Assembly (NCBI GenBank): GCA_012511525.1 | Contig: JAAZFW010000027.1 | Location: 1-11,648 of the forward strand | Length of the DNA: 11,648 nucleotides | Origin: Clostridiaceae bacterium | Lineage (GTDB): Bacteria; Bacillota; Clostridia; Saccharofermentanales; UBA5734 | Direction: 5' to 3' | Notes under the pieces: generated by a model | What the model was told of the DNA's origin: nothing | What the model saw: the letters and a program-made list of their open reading frames with translations, nothing else | Databases searched by the model: none | Program-made: the position numbers and the translations under genes | Shown here: one piece after another, positions 6,408-11,648 of the stretch | How the letters are laid out: each line of letters starts with the position of its first letter | Numbering within the stretch: position 1 is the stretch's first letter

Positions 6408-6743
6408 TTACCTCTCAACTATTCCTATGATTATATCTAAAACTTCGTCGACAATATCAATTGGTGCTTTTTCGATAAAGGTTATCCCTCTCGCGACTGA
6501 ATCCATGCATTTGACTTGGTCGCATAAAACAACGCCTGTCGTTTTTGTTCTGCCATCGAGTTTAACATGCAAGGGGAATCCTTTATTCGTGTTTGTGATT
6601 GGACAAGCAATCACAAGACTGGATAATCGATTATATCGATTATTACTGATGATGAGGGCTGGTCGACGTCCACTTTGCTCGTGGCCACTTTGGGGATCGA
6701 AGTTCGTGAATACAATATCCCCTTGTTGCGGATAACTCGCCAT
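6408..6743 (-). CDS. mazF: MazF/PemK-type mRNA interferase toxin
   Basis: A 111-residue toxin of the MazF/PemK family (PF02452), a ribosome-independent endoribonuclease that cleaves mRNA at short sequences. The N-terminal G-D-I-V-F-T-N-F-D-P-Q-S-G-H-E-Q-S-G-R-R-P-A-L matches the family signature. Arg27 and Thr50 align with catalytic Arg29 and Thr52 of E. coli MazF, and K-G-F-P-L and D-Q-V-K-C are also conserved. The start is taken as ATG 6743, which forms TGATG with the antitoxin stop and lies 7 nt after an AGAGG-type site. An ATG two codons upstream (6749) is only 1 nt from that site. Base composition is much lower in G+C than the flanking operons. The cleavage sequence cannot be predicted. 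Full length and intact motifs suggest an active toxin. Confidence 0.93.
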   Translation of the reverse strand: MASYPQQGDIVFTNFDPQSGHEQSGRRPALIISNNRYNRLSSLVIACPITNTNKGFPLHVKLDGRTKTTGVVLCDQVKCMDSVARGITFIEKAPIDIVDEVLDIIIGIVER

Positions 6744-6985
6744 CACCATGCCTCTTTTCCAACCGGATTGTTCCAGTCTACCAATTCATCTTCATATTTG
6801 CCTTCATAACCCTTCATTCTTTCCTCAAGTGTCATGTGGCGTTTTGCTGTTTTTTCAATTATTATCCGGCCCTTTTCAACGATTACTTTCACTTGATCAT
6901 TATCTGCCAAGTTAGCGCTGCTTAACAATGTTTTTGATAAGCGAATGCCTCTGCCATTTCCCCATTTTGCAATTTTTGTCAACAT
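6743..6985 (-). CDS. mazE: MazE-type antitoxin (AbrB/SpoVT-like DNA-binding fold)
   Basis: An 80-residue antitoxin. The N-terminus M-L-T-K-I-A-K-W-G-N-G-R-G-I-R-L-S-K is the swapped-hairpin DNA-binding motif of MazE (PF04014). The acidic C-terminus (Y-E-D-E-L-V-D-W-N-N-P-V-G-K-E-A-W, 64-80) is the usual toxin-neutralising tail with the W-x-x-P-x-G-x-E-x-W pattern. Start chosen at ATG 6985: it gives the canonical MazE N-terminus and lies 9 nt after AAGGAG (7000-6995 on the minus strand), whereas ATG 6994 abuts that site. The open frame continues upstream to 7153 through the promoter and is not coding. The stop overlaps the mazF start. The product should form MazE-MazF complexes that repress their own promoter at the GTATATAC repeats. 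Confidence 0.92.
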   Translation of the reverse strand: MLTKIAKWGNGRGIRLSKTLLSSANLADNDQVKVIVEKGRIIIEKTAKRHMTLEERMKGYEGKYEDELVDWNNPVGKEAW

Positions 6986-7008
6986 TGTGATCATCTCCTT
7001 TAGAACAT

Positions 7009-7038
7009 AGTATATACCATGTATATACCTTTTTTCAA
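7009..7038 (-). promoter_or_regulatory. mazEF promoter
   Basis: On the minus strand TTGAAA (7038-7033) and TATACT (7014-7009) are separated by 18 bp, giving near-consensus sigma70 boxes. The predicted start is about 7002, a short leader to ATG 6985. Confidence 0.6.
7010..7028. promoter_or_regulatory. Paired GTATATAC operator for MazE/MazEF autorepression
   Basis: Two copies of the self-palindromic 8-mer GTATATAC (7010-7017 and 7021-7028) are separated by cat, centres 11 bp apart, so they lie on the same face of the helix. They overlap the -10 box and fill most of the promoter spacer. MazE-type proteins bind short A+T-rich palindromes over their own promoter. Assignment is by position and symmetry. 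Confidence 0.55.
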
Positions 7039-7109
7039 TAGACGCGCTGTAATTATGGTTCATATTCTTATTGGGTCGAAACAAAGAACCTTCCAAAAGG
7101 GTCAAGGTG

Positions 7110-7379
7110 ATTGTAAGTTGAGATTTGCGAAATTCGCAATAAAGAGATTGCATGACAGATACAACCAGATCCTGATCGTGACCAGTTGCATGGACATGCC
7201 ATTGGAAACTTCGTTCAAAATGATTCGTGGCCGATGGGATATTGAAAACACAATCTTCAATAACTTAAAAAAGAGTACGGTCTGGAGCACTGTTTTGTGC
7301 ATGGCGGTCATGCGGTTGAGGCTGTCCTGTATTTGATCTTCATAGCAGCAACATGATACAACTGTTGCTAGTACTATAG
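7110..7379 (+). pseudogene. Remnant of an IS4-like DDE transposase (C-terminal part, frameshifted)
   Basis: Plus-strand translation in one frame gives …I-L-I-V-T-S-C-M-D-M-P-L-E-T-S-F-K-M-I-R-G-R-W-D-I-E-N-T-I-F-N-N-L-K-K. This matches the C-terminal part of IS4-like DDE transposases, where R-W-D-I-E-N contains the catalytic Glu. The match continues in the -1 frame after a six-A run (7267-7272) as E-Y-G-L-E-H-C-F-V-H-G-G-H-A-V-E-A-V-L-Y-L-I-F-I-A-A. It continues again in the third frame after about 7350 as N-M-I-Q-L-L-L-V-L, stopping at TAG 7377-7379. Two indels and the missing N-terminal two-thirds show it is dead. The left boundary is approximate. It lies between mazEF and the inverted-repeat element and marks past transposition. 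Confidence 0.7.
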
Positions 7380-7492
7380 CGCAAGACAAGAATTAAAAAT
7401 TTGATGAATCAGCAGCTTCTACTGCCTGAGCATCTGAATAAAGAAAAGCGAGATCCTAATGTTTTACATAAATGTCTTGCGCTATAGTACTA
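7369..7492. mobile_element. 124-bp MITE-like element with perfect 20-bp inverted ends
   Basis: TAGTACTATAGCGCAAGACA at 7369-7388 is the exact reverse complement of 7473-7492, with 84 bp between. The outermost TA on each side could be a TA target duplication, leaving 18-bp terminal repeats that start GTACTATAG. Small size, no complete gene inside and TA flanks fit a miniature inverted-repeat transposable element. The left arm overlaps the end of the transposase remnant. Alternatively the right arm is the true right end of that insertion sequence and the left arm arose by rearrangement. The right edge is 7 bp past the stop codon of the large redox gene, so the long stem could also act in RNA 3'-end formation. 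Confidence 0.6.
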
Positions 7493-7499
7493 AGGGCTT

Positions 7500-9989
7500 T
7501 TAAATAAACAAACTGGTATCGGATCGTTCGGCAGCGCCCAGCATCGTGGCGACGCCGCCGATTTCGATGCCCGGAAGCAGTTCTTCTGGCTTGATGCCCA
7601 TGACATCCATGGACATCTGGCAGGCGACCATACGGATACCGTTGGCAAGGCCTGTTTCAAGCAGCTCCTCCAGCGAGGAAACGTTCTTGTGCTTCATGAC
7701 CTGCCGGATCATCTGGCTGCCGAGGCCGGCCATGTTCATGCGCGACAGGCCCAGCTTGCGGCTGCCGCGCGGCATCATCCAGCCGAACATCTTTTCGATT
7801 GCCGTTTTCCTGACCGCGACCCGGTGGCTGCGCCGCAGCACATTGAGGCCCCAGAACGTGAAGAAAATGGTCACTTTCCGGCCCATGGACGCAGCGCCGT
7901 TGGCGATGATCATGGCCGCGATCGCCTTGTCCAGATCGCCGCTGAACAGAACGATCGACTTGTCGTTGCCGCCGTCCTGCGACTGGTTTTGGACCTGCGC
8001 CTCGCCCTTGATAATGCTGGCCGTGTAGATGCCGCCCTTGACGGCAAGATCCTCCAGACGGTGCCCGGTCCGCTCGCACCAGATCCCGACATCGGACGCG
8101 AAGCCAGGATCTGTGGCCGAAACGATCAGGCGGTCGCCGGACTCAATCTGGCGAATGCCTTCCGCTAGCTTCAGGATCGGTCCGGGGCACTGCAAGCCGC
8201 CGGCATCGATGGTTAACGTACGCGGCTGACGGGCTGCCTTCGCCGGGCCGGTTTCGGGCACCGGGCAGTAGACCAGCTTTTCGCCCTCACCTTCGTTGAC
8301 GGGCAGGCCAAAGCAGTCGAAGGGAATCTCCGCCGACTGGTCCATCACCACGGTATGGTAAAGCTTGTAGCCGCCGCTCAAGTTGTAGACCTGCTCGTAC
8401 CCGAGCTGGGTCAGAATCCGGGCGGCCAGGTAGCCGCGCAGGCCGACCTGGCACAGGATGTAGATTTTCTTCGTCTTGGGCAGTTCATGGACACGCTGGC
8501 GGATTTCGTCAAGCGGGATATTGATCGCCTCGGTGATCGACCCCAGGGCGAACTCCTCGGGCGTGCGCACATCGACCAGCAGCGCTTCTGCCAGGTCCAG
8601 GTCGGCCACATCGTGGTAATGGAACACCTTGACGTCGCCCTTGATGATGTTATGCGCGGTGAAGCCAAGCATGTTGACCGGATCCTTGGCCGAAGAGTAT
8701 GGCGGCGCGTAGGCCAGTTCCAACTTTTCGAGGTCCATGACGGTCGCCCCGAGACGCTGGGCGGTCGCCAGCACATCGATGCGCTTCTCGACGCCGTTGA
8801 CGCCGACGGCTTGGGCACCTAGAATGCGGCCGTTTGCCGGATCAAAGAGCATCTTCAGGGACATCTGGATGGCGCCCGGGTAGTACCCAGCGTGGTCCAG
8901 CGGGTGGATATACGTTTTCTCATAGGGGATCTTGTCGCGCTTGAGCTGCTTCTCGTTCAGGCCGGTGCTGGCCGCGGTCATGTCGAAAACCTTGAGGACA
9001 GCCGTGCCCTGGACCCCTTCGAAGACGCTGTCCCGGCCGGCGATGTTCTCGGCCGCGACCCGCCCCTGCTTGTTGGCCGGGCCGGCCAGCGGGATCAGGC
9101 CAGGCTGTCCGGTGACCAGGTTTTCGATCTGGATGGCGTCGCCGACCGCATAGATATCCGGGTCGGATGTGCGCAGGCGGCGATCCACCTTGATGCTGCC
9201 GCCGATGCCCAGTTCGAGCCCGGCTTCCTTGGCCAGGCGGTTATCCGGGGTGATCCCGATACTGAAGATGACCAGGTCGGTGTCGAGCGTGTGACCGGTC
9301 GTCAGACGGACCTGCAGCCGGCCGTCCGCATGGCGGGCAAACCCGGCGGCACCGGTGCGGAAAAGCAAGTTAAGGCCCTTCAGGCGCATGTGCTGGTGCA
9401 GGAATGACGCCATGTCGGCGTCCATGGATGCGACAACCTGGTCGGTGAACTCGACCAGGGCGACATCGATGCCGCGGTCTTTGAGGTTCTCGGCCATCTC
9501 GACGCCGATAAAGCCGGCGCCGATAACCACGGCGTTGCGCACGGCATGCTTGTCGATGTACTCGTGAATCCGGAACGTGTCCGGAACGGTGCGCAGGGTG
9601 AAAATCCCTTCAAGGTCCAAGCCCTCGATCGGCGGTTTTTTCGGCTCTGCGCCTGGAGAAAGGACCAGCTTGTCATAGCTCTCGGTATAGATGCGTCCGG
9701 TTCGGCGTTCCTGGATACGGACCAGGTGCGCCTGGGGGTCGATCGAGAGAGCCTCGTTCATGACGCGGACATCCAGATTGAAGCGATCGTGCATCGCTTC
9801 CGGCGTCTGGACAAACAGCGCGTCCTTTTCCTTGATCACGTTGCCGATATAGTAGGGCAAGCCGCAGTTTGCGTAAGATATATACTCGCCTTTTTCCAGC
9901 AGGATAATTTCCGCCTGTTCGTCGAGCCTGCGCAGGCGGGCTGCCGCAGATGCTCCCCCGGCGACGCCGCCGATCACGATAACCTTCAT
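7500..9989 (-). CDS. Four-module CoA-disulfide reductase / rhodanese / TusA / DsrE2-like fusion protein
   Basis: An 829-residue cytoplasmic redox and sulfur-transfer protein. Residues 1-450 are an FAD/NAD(P)H pyridine-nucleotide-disulfide reductase of the CoA-disulfide/CoA-persulfide reductase type. It shows G-G-V-A-G-G-A-S-A (FAD), Cys42 in Y-A-N-C-G-L-P-Y-Y as the single redox Cys, G-A-G-F-I-G-V-E (NAD(P)), a Y-A-V-G-D-A FAD segment and the Y-A-P-P-Y-S-S-A-K-D-P motif near 427-437. Residues about 456-550 are a rhodanese domain with Cys513 in L-C-Q-V-G-L-R-G. Residues about 590-664 are a TusA/SirA domain with Cys601 in L-Q-C-P-G-P. Residues about 676-829 are a DsrE2-like domain with Cys790 in V-A-C-Q-M-S-M-D-V-M. 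Start chosen at ATG 9989 with AGGTGG upstream; an in-frame TTG at 10013 is weaker. All four sulfur-handling cysteines are intact, suggesting persulfide relay and reduction. The 95-bp gap upstream shows no clear promoter. Confidence 0.93.
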   Translation of the reverse strand: MKVIVIGGVAGGASAAARLRRLDEQAEIILLEKGEYISYANCGLPYYIGNVIKEKDALFVQTPEAMHDRFNLDVRVMNEALSIDPQAHLVRIQERRTGRIYTESYDKLVLSPGAEPKKPPIEGLDLEGIFTLRTVPDTFRIHEYIDKHAVRNAVVIGAGFIGVEMAENLKDRGIDVALVEFTDQVVASMDADMASFLHQHMRLKGLNLLFRTGAAGFARHADGRLQVRLTTGHTLDTDLVIFSIGITPDNRLAKEAGLELGIGGSIKVDRRLRTSDPDIYAVGDAIQIENLVTGQPGLIPLAGPANKQGRVAAENIAGRDSVFEGVQGTAVLKVFDMTAASTGLNEKQLKRDKIPYEKTYIHPLDHAGYYPGAIQMSLKMLFDPANGRILGAQAVGVNGVEKRIDVLATAQRLGATVMDLEKLELAYAPPYSSAKDPVNMLGFTAHNIIKGDVKVFHYHDVADLDLAEALLVDVRTPEEFALGSITEAINIPLDEIRQRVHELPKTKKIYILCQVGLRGYLAARILTQLGYEQVYNLSGGYKLYHTVVMDQSAEIPFDCFGLPVNEGEGEKLVYCPVPETGPAKAARQPRTLTIDAGGLQCPGPILKLAEGIRQIESGDRLIVSATDPGFASDVGIWCERTGHRLEDLAVKGGIYTASIIKGEAQVQNQSQDGGNDKSIVLFSGDLDKAIAAMIIANGAASMGRKVTIFFTFWGLNVLRRSHRVAVRKTAIEKMFGWMMPRGSRKLGLSRMNMAGLGSQMIRQVMKHKNVSSLEELLETGLANGIRMVACQMSMDVMGIKPEELLPGIEIGGVATMLGAAERSDTSLFI

Positions 9990-10084
9990 GTCACCACCTA
10001 AGCCTTTCACCAAAATTCAACCCACTTAGCTTAGCCGAAGCCGGTTTCTCTTTCAGTGACTATGTGACACAAGGCTTGTTCGGA

Positions 10085-11281
10085 TCAGGCAATAACCTCC
10101 ACCCAGAGACTTTTCAGGTAATGGGACTCGGGGTAACCGCCCAGAACCGGGTGATCGAAATCCTGGCGGTGAACAGCCAGGAGGCGGACGGTCCGGCGTG
10201 CATCCCAAGCCGCTTCCATGACGGTTTCGATGAACATCGGTTGGGGCATGTGGTAGGAACAGGAGTGTGTCGCCAGGATGCCGCCGGGTCCGAGCAGCCG
10301 GAAAGCGCTCAGATTGATCTCCTTATAGCCGCGCCGGGCGCCGTCACGCGCACCATGGCTCTTGGCGAAGGCGGGCGGGTCTAGCACGATGGTGTCGAAG
10401 CTTTGCCGTTTGGCGACTGCCTCGCGCAGAAAATCGAAGGCGTTGGCCGAAGCGAACGTGATTTTTTCTGACAGGCCATTCAGCTCGGCGTTCACCAGGG
10501 CCAGTGTCACGGCTTCCGGCGAGATATCAACAGCCGTGACCGCCACCGCACCGGCCGCTGCCGCGTTCAGCGCGAAGCCGCCGCTGTAGCAAAAAGCATC
10601 GAGCACGCGCCGGCCGGCACAAAAACGCCGCAGGCGGTCGTGGTTGGCTTTCTGGTCGAGGAAATAGCCGGTCTTCTGGCCCTGGTCGAGGTCCGCCTTC
10701 ATGAGCAACCCGTTCTCCCGGATCGTCACCTGGCGGGCCAAGTCGCCATAGTAAGCGCGCTGGTAGAGCTCCAGACCTTCCTTGAGCCGGATCGGATCGT
10801 CGTTTTTCAGGATCAGGCGCGCCGGACGCAGCTTCTCTACAAGGCAGGCCGCGGCCGTCTCCTGCCAGCGCTCCATGCCCAGGGCCAGCACCTGGAGAAC
10901 CACGGTATCGCCGTACTGGTCGACGATCAGGCCCGGCAGGCGATCCGCCTCAGCAAAAACCAGCCGGTAGCTGTCGGTATCCGGGCGCCGGTTAGCCTCG
11001 CGAAAGGCCAGGGCTTCCTCGATGCGACGGACGATCAGGGAATCATCCGGCGTCTCGAGCCGGTGTGTCAGCAGCCGGACGGTGATCATGGAACGGGGGT
11101 TGTAGAATCCGCTGCCCAGGTAACGGCCCCGGCTGTCGTGCACGGTCACCAGGCTGCCGGGCTCGGCCGACGGCATGGACGCCAGGTCTCCCGCTTCCGG
11201 ATCGATCTGGTTGCGATAAACCCAGGGGTGGCCGGAAGCGACCGCTTTTTGCGTGCCGGGGCGCAGCCAGACCTGAATCAT
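10085..11281 (-). CDS. rlmI: RlmI-type class I SAM-dependent 23S rRNA cytosine-5 methyltransferase
   Basis: A 398-residue member of the RlmI/YccW (COG1092) family, which methylates a cytosine of 23S rRNA (C1962 in E. coli) at carbon 5. The N-terminus (1-75) is the PUA-like RNA-binding domain with G-H-P-W-V-Y and G-S-G-F-Y-N-P-R-S. The central signature A-E-A-D-R-L-P-G-L-I-V-D-Q-Y-G-D is at 110-124, and T-G-Y-F-L-D-Q-K-A-N-H at 204-214. The SAM-binding motif L-D-A-F-C-Y-S-G-G-F is at 227-236. Motif IV L-D-P-P-A-F-A-K-S is at 300-308. S-C-S-Y-H (340-344) has Cys341 as the likely catalytic residue. Length is normal. The ATG overlaps the upstream gene's stop (ATGA), indicating translational coupling. 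Substrate position is inferred from the family; Gram-positive orthologues are often called YwbD. Confidence 0.92.
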   Translation of the reverse strand: MIQVWLRPGTQKAVASGHPWVYRNQIDPEAGDLASMPSAEPGSLVTVHDSRGRYLGSGFYNPRSMITVRLLTHRLETPDDSLIVRRIEEALAFREANRRPDTDSYRLVFAEADRLPGLIVDQYGDTVVLQVLALGMERWQETAAACLVEKLRPARLILKNDDPIRLKEGLELYQRAYYGDLARQVTIRENGLLMKADLDQGQKTGYFLDQKANHDRLRRFCAGRRVLDAFCYSGGFALNAAAAGAVAVTAVDISPEAVTLALVNAELNGLSEKITFASANAFDFLREAVAKRQSFDTIVLDPPAFAKSHGARDGARRGYKEINLSAFRLLGPGGILATHSCSYHMPQPMFIETVMEAAWDARRTVRLLAVHRQDFDHPVLGGYPESHYLKSLWVEVIA

Positions 11282-11648
11282 GATTCGATATGCTCGCGCG
11301 TTGATCGCACCTGCGCTCCGCCATGCTGCAGGCGAAAGATCAGTCTGAGCAGGCGTTGGCGATGGCGGTCCTGGTACCAGCGGTGGCTGTGCGGCTGCAA
11401 GGTCCGGTCAGCCGGATAGAACAAGCGGTGCTGTCCGGTCGACAGCAGCAGGACGCCGAGCGTGCCGCCGCTGAATTTGCCGAGAAAATTGACCACGCCG
11501 GCGCCGCAGGACGCGATTTCCTCAGCCTCCTGCATGCGTGTCACGATGATCAGCATGTTGCGCCTGGAGCGGTTTTCCGTCTGGCTGCGGATGTAGCGGA
11601 TGCAGTCTTGCAGCAACTGGTCGATCACGAAGACGTTGAGCGGTTCGT
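11278..11648 (-). CDS. Unidentified protein, C-terminal part, coupled to the methyltransferase
   Basis: An open frame runs in from the right edge (about 123 codons visible), and its stop TGA overlaps the methyltransferase ATG. Codon third positions are rich in G and C like its neighbours, supporting real coding. The visible protein begins P-L-N-V-F-V-I-D-Q-L-L-Q-D-C-I-R-Y-I and contains a glycine-rich segment (G-A-G-V-V-N-F-L-G-K-F-S-G-G-T-L-G-V-L-L-L). The C-terminus is basic, rich in His, Arg and Gln. A GTG at 11628 is in frame, but the frame stays open above it, so it is probably internal. I do not recognise the family. Linkage to an rRNA methyltransferase hints at a housekeeping role, but this is weak. 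Confidence 0.6.
   Translation of the reverse strand, partial: EPLNVFVIDQLLQDCIRYIRSQTENRSRRNMLIIVTRMQEAEEIASCGAGVVNFLGKFSGGTLGVLLLSTGQHRLFYPADRTLQPHSHRWYQDRHRQRLLRLIFRLQHGGAQVRSTREHIES

Noticed and set aside
6986..7153. 56-codon N-terminal extension of MazE
   Set aside because: Runs through the mazEF promoter and operator; the MazE family starts at M-L-T-K-I-x-K-W-G-N.
9990..10013. TTG start for the redox fusion protein
   Set aside because: The ATG at 9989 has AGGTGG at suitable spacing and gives the usual M-K-V-I-V-I-G-G N-terminus.
10640..11419. Plus-strand 259-codon open frame opposite the methyltransferase
   Set aside because: Shadow frame; the minus strand encodes a complete RlmI-type enzyme with all motifs.

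Overview
The window is about 11.6 kb from a G+C-rich bacterium whose start codons are preceded by strong GGAGG-type ribosome binding sites. A CE7 carbohydrate esterase, a cupin-type AraC regulator, several TIM-barrel sugar enzymes, an IS4-like transposase remnant and a CoA-disulfide reductase/rhodanese/TusA/DsrE2 fusion together suggest an anaerobic, carbohydrate-using Gram-positive lineage (high-G+C Clostridia or similar). That placement is inference. No rRNA, tRNA or CRISPR array was seen.

Layout. (1) 1-521 is the C-terminal half of an acetyl-xylan-esterase-like protein. It converges, with 5 bp between, on an AraC-family regulator (527-1408, minus). (2) The divergent intergenic region holds a good sigma70 promoter for the regulator. 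It also holds two 17-bp inverted arms (15/17 identical): one fills the spacer of the regulator promoter, the other lies upstream of the five-gene operon. (3) 1581-5988 is a tightly packed operon: TIM-barrel isomerase/epimerase, Gfo/Idh/MocA dehydrogenase, second TIM-barrel isomerase/epimerase, PIG-L/LmbE deacetylase, and a divergent glucosamine-6-phosphate-deaminase-like protein. (4) About 6140-7500 is a visibly A+T-richer island. It carries a mazEF toxin-antitoxin pair with its own promoter and GTATATAC repeats, a frameshifted transposase remnant and a 124-bp element bounded by perfect 20-bp inverted repeats. (5) 7500-9989 (minus) is an 829-residue four-module sulfur/redox fusion. (6) 10085-11648 (minus) is an RlmI-type 23S rRNA cytosine methyltransferase, translationally coupled to an unidentified upstream gene that runs off the window.

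How the genes may work together. The five-gene operon has no kinase, PTS component or transporter in view. Its last enzyme has the NagB fold signatures but appears to have lost both phosphate-binding positions and one Asp of the catalytic triad. With an N-deacetylase-type enzyme, an NAD(P)-dependent sugar oxidoreductase and two divalent-metal TIM barrels, this looks like a dedicated route for a non-phosphorylated, possibly oxidised, N-acylated amino sugar under an autoregulated AraC protein. The substrate is unknown. This cassette is the best candidate in the window for an undescribed system.
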